Shown here one piece after another: positions 34,503 through 42,040 of a stretch of 42,992 bases of DNA. Position numbers and translations under genes: made by a program. How positions within the stretch are numbered: the stretch's first letter is position 1; every line of letters begins with the position of its first letter. The notes beneath the pieces are model-generated. The model saw only the letters and a program-made list of their open reading frames with translations, made no database searches and was not told the origin of the DNA. The DNA lies in assembly GCA_022827245.1 (NCBI GenBank), contig JAJDTI010000065.1:1-42992 (forward strand), written 5' to 3'. The stretch is from Pseudomonadales bacterium (GTDB lineage Bacteria > Pseudomonadota > Gammaproteobacteria > Pseudomonadales > Azotimanducaceae).

Positions 34503-35077
34503 GGGTCACCGCGAACCCGGACCCCGCCGCGATCCTCCTTGCCGCCGGCGTGTCGCGCCGCTTCGGCGGCGACAAGCGGTTCCACCCCATCGACGGGACC
34601 CCGATGCTCGCCCGCACGGCCGGGCGCTACGCCGAGGTGTTCGCGGACGTGCTGGTGGTCGTCGCGCCCGGCGACGACGACGCGGCCGCCCTGGTGCGTC
34701 CGCTGCAATGCGCGGTCGTCGTGGCGGAGGATGCGCGCGAGGGCATGGGCCGCAGCCTCGCCGCCGGGGTCGCGGCCGCGCATCGCCACGCCCACGTGTT
34801 CGTCGCCCTTGCCGACATGCCGTTCGTCGAGGCGGCCACACTGCGGCGGCTGCGGTCCCTCGCCGGCCCGGGACGGATCGTCCGGCCCATGTGCCGCGGT
34901 CGGCCCGGGCATCCGGTCGGCTTCGCGGAGGACCACTTCGAGGCCCTCCGGCGACTGCGCGGGGACGAGGGCGCCCGCGAGGTCGTCGCCGCCAATCCCC
35001 GGGCGCTCGTCACGCTCTGGACCGAAGACACCGGCGTCACCCGCGACATCGACCGGCCGCCAGTGAGTAGCGGTTGA
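34499..35077 (+). CDS. MocA-like nucleotidyltransferase (molybdenum cofactor cytidylyltransferase type), apparent CTG start
   Basis: 192 residues from CTG 34499. MobA/MocA enzymes attach GMP or CMP to molybdopterin. NTP-binding loop AILLAAGVSRRFGGDKRF (11-28), acceptor/metal motif LADMPFVEA, RPMCRGRPGHPVGFAEDHFEALRRLRGDEGAR typical of the MocA branch. The first ordinary start (GTG 34550) would remove the LAAG half of the nucleotide loop; no ATG, GTG or TTG lies between it and the xdhC stop. CTG 34499 forms a CTGA overlap with the xdhC stop, the same 4-bp geometry as ten other junctions here. With xdhC it makes a coherent Moco-maturation pair. Converges on nadK with a 9-bp gap. Confidence 0.82.
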   Translation: MRVTANPDPAAILLAAGVSRRFGGDKRFHPIDGTPMLARTAGRYAEVFADVLVVVAPGDDDAAALVRPLQCAVVVAEDAREGMGRSLAAGVAAAHRHAHVFVALADMPFVEAATLRRLRSLAGPGRIVRPMCRGRPGHPVGFAEDHFEALRRLRGDEGAREVVAANPRALVTLWTEDTGVTRDIDRPPVSSG

Positions 35078-35086
35078 TTCCGGGCC

Positions 35087-35983
35087 TCAGCCGTTCCCCA
35101 ACCGGCTCGCCCAGTCGAGCTTGCTGCGGCAGGACTCGAAGAACCCGTGGTCCATCGGGTACGCGAGGTGGAGCGCGTGGGGCGACTTGGCGATGTGGAG
35201 CGCGTCTCCCGGCCGGATGGTGTAGTCCACCTGCGAGTCGCAGCTCACCCTCGGTCCCGCCGCCAGGCCGCCGGCGACGATGCGGATCTCCGCACTCCCC
35301 CGCACCACGAGCGGCCGGGACGTGAGCGTGTGGGGAAACATGGGGACGATGACGATGGCGTCCAGCCCCGGATGCATGATCGGTCCGCCGGCGGACAGCG
35401 CATAGGCCGTCGAACCGGTGGGTGTGGAGACGATGACACCGTCGGAGCGCTGCTCGTAGACGAACTCGCCATCGACGTACAGGGCGAAGTCCATCATTCG
35501 GGACGCCGGGGCCGCGTGCACCACCACATCGTTGAGCGCGGCCGACCGTTCCATCGTCTCGCCGTCGCGCTCGATGCGCGCCTCGAGCAGGAAACGCTCG
35601 TCGACCGTGTACTCGCCGGCGAGCACCGCGCCGATCTTGTGCTCGATCTGCTCGGGGGAGACGTCCGCGAGGAAGCCGAGGCCGCCGCGGTTGACGCCCA
35701 CCACCAGCACGCCGCTGTGCGCCAGGTCCCGGGCCACTCCGAGGATGCTGCCGTCGCCCCCCACGACGACGATCAGATCGCACTGGTTGCCGAGGTCGGC
35801 CCGTGGCGCCGTGGCGTGCCGCCGCTCCGGCAGCATGCGCGCCGTGTCCGCCTCGAGCACCACCCGCACGCCGGCCCGCGCGAGGACGCCCTCGACCGCC
35901 ACGACCGAGTCGACGACGTGGGGACTGCCCGTCCTGCCCACGAGGCCCACGGTTGCGAATCGCTGTTCGTTCGAATCCGGCAT
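35087..35983 (-). CDS. nadK: NAD kinase
   Basis: 298 residues (E. coli NadK 292) from ATG 35981-35983. ATP-dependent phosphorylation of NAD to NADP. The GGDG motif at 75-78 (VVVGGDGSILGVARDL), the NRGGLGFLADV segment, the LNDVVVH motif with Asn-Asp, and VSTPTGSTAYALSAGGPIMHPGL are all intact. C-terminal strands (SQVDYTIRPGDALHIAKSPHALHLAYP) fit the family. The longer upstream reading is arginine-rich and was rejected. Divergent from cysE; its promoter-like sequence lies about 30 bp upstream. Confidence 0.96.
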   Translation of the reverse strand: MPDSNEQRFATVGLVGRTGSPHVVDSVVAVEGVLARAGVRVVLEADTARMLPERRHATAPRADLGNQCDLIVVVGGDGSILGVARDLAHSGVLVVGVNRGGLGFLADVSPEQIEHKIGAVLAGEYTVDERFLLEARIERDGETMERSAALNDVVVHAAPASRMMDFALYVDGEFVYEQRSDGVIVSTPTGSTAYALSAGGPIMHPGLDAIVIVPMFPHTLTSRPLVVRGSAEIRIVAGGLAAGPRVSCDSQVDYTIRPGDALHIAKSPHALHLAYPMDHGFFESCRSKLDWASRLGNG

Positions 35984-36012
35984 CGAGCTCGCGCCAACCA
36001 CCCGAGGTGGCG

Positions 36013-36042
36013 AATATAGGCCCAGTCGGGTGTCCATCCCAA
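36013..36042 (-). promoter_or_regulatory. Candidate sigma-70 promoter of nadK
   Basis: On the minus strand TTGGGA (36037-36042), 18-bp spacer, TATATT (36013-36018), ending 29 bp before the nadK ATG. Hexamer matches are 4/6 and 5/6. Confidence 0.45.
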
Positions 36043-36161
36043 CCCCGGATGTCGGAGCCGAAACGAATCGAACGTCCGCCCGTGCCCCACGCGCGCGGCC
36101 TCGCTTGAAATCTCCCGGCGCTGCGTTCACGCTACGCGCCGGTTCGCACGAGGGGCACTCC

Positions 36162-37013
36162 ATGGGGAACGCAACGCAGAGGCAGCCCGCGGACTTCCCC
36201 GCGGACATCACCGCCGCGCACCGTGGTCTCCAGTCGGCCCGTCGCGAGGACGTCTGGGAACTGCTGCGCGTCGAGGCGGAGAACAAGGCGCGCGAAGAGC
36301 CGATCCTCGGCAGCTACTTCCACGCGACCATCCTCAACCACGGTTCCTTCGGGGCGGCGCTCAGCTTTCGCCTGGCCAGCAAGCTCGACAACCCGATGCT
36401 GCCGACGATGCTGATCCGCGACGTCATCGCCGAAGCGATCGCGGACGACCCCGCGATCCTGCATGCGGCGGAGACCGACATCCTCGCCAACTACGCGCGG
36501 GACCCGGCCTGCGACGACCTGTCGAGCCCGTTCCTGTATTACAAGGGCTTTCACGCGCTGCAGGCCCATCGCATCGCGCACTGGCTGTGGGGGCACGAGC
36601 GCCGGACGCTCGCGCGGTTCTTCCAGAGCCAGATCAGCGTCGGGCTCGGCGTCGACATCCACCCGGCCGCCCGCATCGGGCGCGGCATCATGCTCGACCA
36701 CGCGACCGGCGTCGTGGTCGGCGAGACCGCGGTCGTCGACGACGACGTCTCGATCCTGCATTCGGTGACCCTCGGGGGTACCGGCAAGGAAGTCGGAGAC
36801 CGGCATCCGAAAATCCGCCGCGGCGTCCTGCTCGCCGCCGGCTGCAAGATCATCGGCAACATCGAGGTGGGGGAAGGCGCCAAGGTCGGCGCCGGCAGCG
36901 TCGTGCTCCACGACGTGCCGCCGCACGTCACGGTCGCCGGTGTCCCCGCCGTCGTCGTCGGCCGCCCGAGCGAGGAGTCTCCCGCGCTCGGCATGGACCA
37001 GCGCATCGAGTAG
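36162..37013 (+). CDS. cysE: Serine O-acetyltransferase
   Basis: 283 residues from ATG 36162, preceded by GAGGGG at 7 bp. It makes O-acetylserine from serine and acetyl-CoA, the first step of cysteine synthesis. The N-terminal helical domain (LLRVEAENKAREEPILGSYFHATILNH) is followed by a left-handed beta helix. Active-site residues correspond to E. coli CysE: Asp165 (VDIHPAA), His180 (LDHATG) and His215 (RHPKIR). The C-terminus (ALGMDQRIE) differs from the DGI tail of E. coli, so feedback inhibition and binding to CysK may differ (inference). The SDR gene follows 5 bp later. Confidence 0.96.
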   Translation: MGNATQRQPADFPADITAAHRGLQSARREDVWELLRVEAENKAREEPILGSYFHATILNHGSFGAALSFRLASKLDNPMLPTMLIRDVIAEAIADDPAILHAAETDILANYARDPACDDLSSPFLYYKGFHALQAHRIAHWLWGHERRTLARFFQSQISVGLGVDIHPAARIGRGIMLDHATGVVVGETAVVDDDVSILHSVTLGGTGKEVGDRHPKIRRGVLLAAGCKIIGNIEVGEGAKVGAGSVVLHDVPPHVTVAGVPAVVVGRPSEESPALGMDQRIE

Positions 37014-37018
37014 CCGGC

Positions 37019-37798
37019 ATGCGAACTTTCGGGAACCGGTTCGAGGACCGGACGGTGGTGGTCACGGGCGCCGCCTCGGGATTCGGCGAGGCCATGGCGA
37101 AGCGCTTCGCCGCGGAAGGCGCCACCGTGCTGGCCACGGACGTCAACGCGGACGCGCTCGACCGGGTGGTGACCGAGATCGCTGACGCCGGCGGCCATGC
37201 CGTTGCGAAGCGCGTGGACGTGTCCCGGCCCGACGACGTCGCGGCGATGGTGGCGGATGCGGTCGGGCTCGCGGGGCGGCTGGACGTCCTGGTCAACAAC
37301 GCCGGCTTCTCCCACCTCTCCGGACCGGTCTGGGAACTGGAGGAGGCCGAGTTCGACCGCGTATTCGCCACCAACGTCAAGGGCGTGTGGCTCGGCGTGA
37401 AGTACGCCGTCCCGCAGATGATCGAACGGGGCGGCGGCGTGATCGTCAACACCGCCTCCATCGGCGCCGTCGCGCCGCGTCCCGGCGTCACCGTCTACAA
37501 CTCCACCAAGGGCGCGGTGATGACGATGACCCGCGGCCTCGCCGTGGAGCTGGCGCGGTACCGGATCCGCGTCAACGCGCTGAATCCGGTGGCCGCCGAC
37601 ACGGGGTTCATGCGCGGCGCCCTCGGCGTCGACACCCTTCCCGAGGAGAACCGCGCCGCGCTCATCCGCGGCATACCCCTGCGCCGCCTGACCGAGCCGG
37701 CGGATGTCGCCGCGGCGGCCGCCTTCCTGGCCTCCGACGAGGCGGAGTTCCTGACCGGCGTGTGCCTGCCGGTGGACGGCGGGCGCAGCATCTCCTGA
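37019..37798 (+). CDS. Short-chain dehydrogenase/reductase (SDR)
   Basis: 259 residues from ATG 37019. NAD(P)-dependent oxidoreductase of classical SDR type. Cofactor loop TGAASGFG at 16-23 with Asp41 after beta2 (favouring NAD over NADP), NNAG at 93-96, and catalytic Ser147, Tyr160, Lys164 (YNSTK). C-terminus FLTGVCLPVDGGRSIS is the usual FabG-like ending. Many hits would be annotated glucose or 3-oxoacyl-ACP reductase, but the substrate cannot be inferred. It follows cysE by 5 bp and is probably co-transcribed, though a link with cysteine synthesis is not evident. Confidence 0.92.
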   Translation: MRTFGNRFEDRTVVVTGAASGFGEAMAKRFAAEGATVLATDVNADALDRVVTEIADAGGHAVAKRVDVSRPDDVAAMVADAVGLAGRLDVLVNNAGFSHLSGPVWELEEAEFDRVFATNVKGVWLGVKYAVPQMIERGGGVIVNTASIGAVAPRPGVTVYNSTKGAVMTMTRGLAVELARYRIRVNALNPVAADTGFMRGALGVDTLPEENRAALIRGIPLRRLTEPADVAAAAAFLASDEAEFLTGVCLPVDGGRSIS

Positions 37799-37817
37799 TC
37801 CGGCGGGGCGAGCCCGG

Positions 37818-38450
37818 TCAGATCCCGAGACAGTTGCCGTCCCGATAGATCAGCAGGCACTCCGTCTCCGGCAGGTGGTCGGGCTTGGGACCGACCAGCC
37901 GCAGGGTCCGGAAGCCGGCGTCCCGACAGCGTTGCACCGCCGAGCGATAGGCCTCGCGGTGCGCATCGTCGAGCAGGACGACGCCCCCCGGCGACAGCGC
38001 CCCGACGGCGCTGGCGAGGCAGCGCGCCCGTTCCATGCCGTCGACCACGATCAGGTCGTAGCGTCCCCCCGTCTCGACGGCCGCGTCCCAGTACCCCGGC
38101 CCCGTCGCCCGGTACAGCAGCGTGACGTGCTCCGGGGCCATGCGCCGGACCTCCTCGTACCACGCCCGGTCATGTTCCACCGCGGTGATCGCGTCGCAGC
38201 GGGCGGCGAAGTAGAGCGTCGAGTGCCCAGCGCCGTACTCGAACACCGCGTGCTCCGGCCGTAGCCGCTCGTCGAGGAGGTGGATGGCGGGATAGTTGAT
38301 CCAGGGCAGCGGCTCCCCGGCCGCATCGACGGGTTTCCGTTCGCGGAAGGACCTCAGCAACCCGGTCGTGCGGACGAAGGACCCGCGGTAGTGCAACAGG
38401 CGCAACGCCCGGAAAAAGACGCCGACACGGGAACGCCGTCCTCGAATCAC
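37818..38450 (-). CDS. Class I SAM-dependent methyltransferase-like protein
   Basis: 210 residues from GTG 38448-38450; a TTG at 38499-38501 would add 17. Rossmann methyltransferase features: VFEYGAGHSTLYFAAR (71-78 EYGAGHST, SAM loop), AVEHDRAWYEEV (acidic strand 2 end), YDLIVVDGMERARCL and LSPGGVVLLDDAHREAY. The GxGxS form resembles methyltransferases found in polysaccharide and O-antigen clusters. No substrate can be named. It converges with the SDR gene (19-bp gap) and is divergent from the ELM1-family gene, at the edge of a glycan-related block. Confidence 0.82.
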   Translation of the reverse strand: MIRGRRSRVGVFFRALRLLHYRGSFVRTTGLLRSFRERKPVDAAGEPLPWINYPAIHLLDERLRPEHAVFEYGAGHSTLYFAARCDAITAVEHDRAWYEEVRRMAPEHVTLLYRATGPGYWDAAVETGGRYDLIVVDGMERARCLASAVGALSPGGVVLLDDAHREAYRSAVQRCRDAGFRTLRLVGPKPDHLPETECLLIYRDGNCLGI

Positions 38451-38547
38451 GGCCTCGCCCCGGAAAGCACGGACTCGTGAACGGTATTCAGTTCCGCGCA
38501 ACGCCGCAACCGCGCTGTCAACCGCCCAAAAGCGCCGGCTCGCGTCG

Positions 38548-38553
38548 TATAGT
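38548..38553 (+). promoter_or_regulatory. Candidate -10 element of the ELM1-family gene
   Basis: TATAGT (5 of 6) 31 bp upstream of GTG 38585. No -35 at suitable spacing. Confidence 0.35.
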
Positions 38554-38584
38554 CGCCCGACACGATGCCTGCCGCCGGTGCGCC

Positions 38585-39601
38585 GTGCGCTCGACCGAAC
38601 CAGGAAGTCCGAAGACCAGCCACGGGGAGCCTCGCCCGCGCCGCGTGGTCGTCTGGCGTTTCACCGACGGGAAGCCGGGGCACGAGAAGCAGTCCCTCGG
38701 CCTGCTGCAGGCGCTGGCCGAACGGGTGCCGCTCGAGATTCACCGGTTCGACGTCCGCTTCACGCACCTGTTCTGGCGTCAGCTCCGCGGACACGCCCTG
38801 CATGGGGACATCGACATCCCCGTTCCGGACCTGATCGTCGGCGTCGGCCACCGCACGCACCCGCACATGCTGCTGACGCGCCTCGTCTGCGGCGGCAAGG
38901 TGGTCGCGCTGATGAAGCCCAGCCTCCCGCACCGCTGGTTCGACCTCGTCTTCGTGCCGCGGCACGACCGCTACCTGCGCAAGGGCAACCTCGTCGAGAC
39001 GCGCGGGGTCGTCTGCCCCGGCACGCGTGGCGACAAGCGCGCCGGGCGCGGGCTCATCCTGCTCGGCGGCAGGAACCGGCACTTCGAGTGGGACTCCCGC
39101 GCCATCGCCACGCAGGTGACCGGGATCACCCGGTGCTCTCCGGAAATCCAGTGGTCCGTGTGCGACTCTCCGCGCACGCCCGCCGCGTTCCGCGAAGCCC
39201 TCGGGGAGGTGCCGAACCTCGAGTTCCGGCATTGGCGAACGATGGCGTCGGACTTCCTCGAGCGCGCCCTCGCGGAGGCCGCCTACGTATGGGTGACCGC
39301 CGACAGCGTCTCCATGCTCTACGAGGCCCTGTCGGCGCAGGCGACCGTCGGCGTCATCGCCCTGCGGAAACGCCGGCCGCACCGGGGCAACAAGCTCTCC
39401 CGCGGCATCGCCCTGCTGCGCACCCAGGGACACGTCTACCTGTCGAGCGACGGCTACCGGCTCCGGGACGCCCTCCCCCCGCCCCACTTCTTCAGCGAGA
39501 GCCACCGGTGCGCGGACATCGTGGTACGGCGGATGCTCACCCCTCCGCCAGCAGCTCCGCGTACACCGCCAGCGTCGCGTCCTGCATCCGCGACAGGTTG
39601 A
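38585..39601 (+). CDS. Mitochondrial-fission-ELM1-family protein (putative glycan-processing)
   Basis: 338 residues from GTG 38585; GTG 38645 is an alternative just before the conserved start of homology (VVVWRFTDGKPGHEKQSLGLLQAL). Bacterial ELM1-family proteins are usually found in lipopolysaccharide core gene neighbourhoods and have a GT-B-like layout; function is unproven. Conserved parts include PDLIVGVGHRTHPHMLL, KPSLPHRWFDLVFVPRHD, ILLGGRNRHFEWD and the ADSVSMLYEALSAQATVGVIAL block that resembles a sugar-nucleotide site. The family normally ends near HFFSESHRCADIVVRRML; the extra Pro/Ala tail (TPPPAAPRTPPASRPASATG) is read from inside the opposing glycosyltransferase gene (65-bp overlap), suggesting loss of the original stop. 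Confidence 0.85.
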   Translation: MRSTEPGSPKTSHGEPRPRRVVVWRFTDGKPGHEKQSLGLLQALAERVPLEIHRFDVRFTHLFWRQLRGHALHGDIDIPVPDLIVGVGHRTHPHMLLTRLVCGGKVVALMKPSLPHRWFDLVFVPRHDRYLRKGNLVETRGVVCPGTRGDKRAGRGLILLGGRNRHFEWDSRAIATQVTGITRCSPEIQWSVCDSPRTPAAFREALGEVPNLEFRHWRTMASDFLERALAEAAYVWVTADSVSMLYEALSAQATVGVIALRKRRPHRGNKLSRGIALLRTQGHVYLSSDGYRLRDALPPPHFFSESHRCADIVVRRMLTPPPAAPRTPPASRPASATG

Positions 39602-40643
39602 AGGGACACGGGCGCACCTCCGGCATGACGCCGTCCAGGAGCGCCGCGACTCGCTCCACCAACGCTTCGAAGTCCCCGTCGGGAACCAGTCCCCGGGGGA
39701 AGCACGTGCCCACGGTCTCCGCGGGACCGCCGCTGTCGAACGCCACCACCGGCGTGCCCAGGCTCAGCGCCTCGATCACGGTACGCCCGAACGGCTCCGG
39801 ATGCGTCGACAGGTTGAACGACAGCTCGGCCACCGCCAGCCACTCGCGGAGGTCCGACCGATGGCCGGCGAAGGTGACGCGGTCGCCGAGCCCGAGCCGT
39901 TCGCACTCCCGCTCGAGTTCCGCGGGGAACGCGCTGCGCGCCCGGTCCGGCCCGCCGACGAGCACGCCGTGGACGGCGTCCCGCTCCGGAACGACCTCCG
40001 CAAGAAGCCGCAGGAAGGTCATCGCGCCCTTCCAACGGACCAGCCGCCCCGGCAGCACGAGGAGCCGCTTGCCGGCGAGTTCGGGAAACTCCTCCCGCAG
40101 CGCCGCCCGCCAGGCGGGCTGCGGCACGTGGCCCCGGGGAAACTCGACGGCGTCCACCCCGCGGTGAATCAGCCGTACCGCCTCGGGGTCGCAACGCGGA
40201 TAGTGGGTCAGCACGTAGTCGCGGACCGCGGCCGAGATGGCGATGACGCGCTCCCCGCGCGTCATGATCGCGCTGTAGGCATTCACCGTGTAGAGGCCGT
40301 GCACGGTCGTGACGAAGCGCGGCCGGCGGTCGACGGCGAGTCGGCGCATGGCCCACCACGCCAGCCAGGCCGGCAGCCGCGAGCGCGCGTGGACAATGTC
40401 GGGCGCAAGCGCCGAGAGCACGTTGCGCAGCTTCCCGACCTGCGAGAGGCTCGCGAGTCGCTTCGCGTGCACGGGCATCCCGATGTGGTCCGACCCGCCC
40501 GCGACCAGTTCCGGAACGAGCCGGCCTCCGGAGGAGATCACCGTGGACCGATGGCCAGCCCGTACCAGGGCCGCGCCGATCTCCAGGGTCCCCCGTTCCA
40601 CGCCGCCCGCCTCGAGCGCCGGCAGGATCTGAACCACGTGCAT
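39537..40643 (-). CDS. GT4-family glycosyltransferase
   Basis: 368 residues from ATG 40641-40643, with GGGGG 7 bp upstream. GT-B retaining glycosyltransferase: N-terminal acceptor domain begins MHVVQILPALEAGGVERGTLE (GGVERGT loop), DIVHARSRLPAWLAWWA; C-terminal donor domain has LLVLPGRLVRWKGAMTFLRLLA, VGGPDRAR, VTFAGHRSDLREWLAVAELS and the EX7E motif in HPEPFGRTVIEALSLGTPVV. Such enzymes in an ELM1 neighbourhood usually build lipopolysaccharide core or another surface glycan. Divergent from a second GT4 gene across a gap carrying a 14-bp inverted repeat; its 3' end overlaps the ELM1-family gene. Confidence 0.92.
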   Translation of the reverse strand: MHVVQILPALEAGGVERGTLEIGAALVRAGHRSTVISSGGRLVPELVAGGSDHIGMPVHAKRLASLSQVGKLRNVLSALAPDIVHARSRLPAWLAWWAMRRLAVDRRPRFVTTVHGLYTVNAYSAIMTRGERVIAISAAVRDYVLTHYPRCDPEAVRLIHRGVDAVEFPRGHVPQPAWRAALREEFPELAGKRLLVLPGRLVRWKGAMTFLRLLAEVVPERDAVHGVLVGGPDRARSAFPAELERECERLGLGDRVTFAGHRSDLREWLAVAELSFNLSTHPEPFGRTVIEALSLGTPVVAFDSGGPAETVGTCFPRGLVPDGDFEALVERVAALLDGVMPEVRPCPFNLSRMQDATLAVYAELLAEG

Positions 40644-40694
40644 GTACAGACCCCCGCGATTGGGACACACGCCCCTGGATTACGCCGAGCGCGC

Positions 40695-40743
40695 ATGGAA
40701 CAACCGCCAGCGGTCGCTACACTCCCCTGGGCGGTTGTTCCAT
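40695..40743. promoter_or_regulatory. 14-bp perfect inverted repeat between divergent glycosyltransferase genes
   Basis: Arms ATGGAACAACCGCC (40695-40708) and GGCGGTTGTTCCAT (40730-40743), separated by 21 bp that include TACACT (40718-40723), a possible -10. It lies between gene starts 40643 (-) and 40758 (+). It could be a divergent operator or, in the plus-strand mRNA, a leader hairpin ending 14 bp before the start codon. Confidence 0.55.
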
Positions 40744-40757
40744 ACAAGGCGGGATGC

Positions 40758-41792
40758 GTGACTGTCAAGGTAGGCCAGATACTCGCCGGGCGCGCCCACG
40801 GCGGCGCCGAACTCTTCTATGACCGCCTGGTCCCGGCCCTCCACGAGCGCGTACCCCAGTTCGCCATCGTCCGCCCCGAGGGCACGCGGGCGGAGGCCCT
40901 CGCCGCGGCGGGCGTGCCGACGTATCCGTTCCGGTTCGGATCGCGCCTTCTCGACTGGCGCACGCGGCTCGGGATCGCGCGCGCCCTGCGCCGCGAGGGC
41001 GCCGACCTGGCGATCACCTGGATGAGCCGGGCCAGCCAGTTGACCCGACCCGGCATCTGCCCGGTCGCCGCACGTCTCGGCGGGTTCTACCCGATGCGCA
41101 ACTTCCGCCACTGCCGGCGTTTCATTCCCATCACGGAGGGACTCGCGCGTCACGTCGAGGCCTCGGGCGTACCGCGAGACCGCATCCACGTCATCGGCAA
41201 CTTCGTCGACGAAACCGACGCCGAGCCCCTCGACCGCGCCGCGTTCGACACCCCGACGGACGCACGGCTGCTCTTCGCCTGCGGGCGCCTCCACGCCAAC
41301 AAGGGGTTCGACGTCTTCCTCCACGCGATGACACGCGTCCCAGGCGCATACGCGTGGATCGCCGGCGACGGTCCGCTGGAGGCCTCCCTGCGCGCCCTGT
41401 GCACCCGACTCGGTCTCGACGAACGCGTGCGCTTCCTGGGCTGGCGTTCCCCGGTGAACGCCTTCCTGCGCACCGCCGACGCCTTCGTCTGCCCGTCGCG
41501 CCACGAGCCCCACGGCAACATCGTCCTGGAGGCCTGGGCCCACGGCTGCCCCATCGTCGCCACCGACACCCACGGCCCGACCGAACTCATCGAACACCGC
41601 CGGACCGGATGGCTCTGCGCCAACGAGGACGCCGACGAGATGGCGCGCGGAATCCGCCAGGTGCTGGGTGACCGGACACTGGCCGCCGAACTCGCGGATG
41701 CCGCGCGGGCGCGTTACGCACAACGCTTCTCGTCGGTCCACATCCTGGACCGTTACGAGGAGTTCATCGACGTGGCGGTCCGCGACCCGTAA
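40758..41792 (+). CDS. GT4-family glycosyltransferase
   Basis: 344 residues from GTG 40758, with AAGG and GGGA within 13 bp upstream; an ATG at 40695 would add 21 residues encoded inside the inverted repeat and is less likely. GT-B fold: VKVGQILAGRAHGGAELFYDRLVPAL (acceptor side GGAE loop), then donor domain LLFACGRLHANKGFDVFLHAM, WIAGDGPLEASLRAL, VRFLGWRSPVNAFLRTADAFVCPSRHEPHGNIVLEAWAHGCPIVATD with the EX7E pair. Likely a lipopolysaccharide-core or related glycan transferase acting with the divergent GT4 gene. Donor sugar unknown. Confidence 0.92.
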   Translation: MTVKVGQILAGRAHGGAELFYDRLVPALHERVPQFAIVRPEGTRAEALAAAGVPTYPFRFGSRLLDWRTRLGIARALRREGADLAITWMSRASQLTRPGICPVAARLGGFYPMRNFRHCRRFIPITEGLARHVEASGVPRDRIHVIGNFVDETDAEPLDRAAFDTPTDARLLFACGRLHANKGFDVFLHAMTRVPGAYAWIAGDGPLEASLRALCTRLGLDERVRFLGWRSPVNAFLRTADAFVCPSRHEPHGNIVLEAWAHGCPIVATDTHGPTELIEHRRTGWLCANEDADEMARGIRQVLGDRTLAAELADAARARYAQRFSSVHILDRYEEFIDVAVRDP

Positions 41793-41803
41793 CGAGACGA
41801 CGC

Positions 41804-42040
41804 TCAAGCGTGCGAGCTTGACCGAGGCATCCCAGCGGCGCCCGGCACCTCGGCCGGATCGATCAAACCGATGCGCCGCCAACCCTTGGACAGCAGCCAG
41901 GTCCGCGGGGTCGCCACTTCGCGTTCGCGACGCGCGTCCGCATAACGCCCGGGAGGCGGCGCACGGCCCTTCCAGCCGTCGAACCAAAGCCCCGAACTCG
42001 CACCGTCCAGCACCCCGCCCCCCAACAGAACATCGCCCAT
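41804..42040 (-). CDS. Hypothetical 78-residue protein or gene remnant
   Basis: Runs from ATG 42038-42040 to TGA 41804-41806. Third codon positions are GC-rich like real genes, and the middle (RYADARREREVATPRTWLLSKGWRRIGLIDPAEVPG) looks protein-like, with clustered Trp and Arg. The start codon lies inside one copy of the local repeat (ATGGGCGATGTTC), and a stop codon is immediately upstream in frame. No family is recognised and no Shine-Dalgarno sequence is seen. It may be a small real gene, or the C-terminal fragment of a decayed one. Confidence 0.3.
   Translation of the reverse strand: MGDVLLGGGVLDGASSGLWFDGWKGRAPPPGRYADARREREVATPRTWLLSKGWRRIGLIDPAEVPGAAGMPRSSSHA

Noticed and set aside
36105-36133. 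TTGAAA ahead of cysE as a -35 box
   Set aside because: No acceptable -10 hexamer occurs 16-18 bp downstream.
41804-41821. Short inverted repeat TCAAGC-N6-GCTTGA after the second glycosyltransferase
   Set aside because: Only a 6-bp stem without a T-run; too weak to call a terminator.
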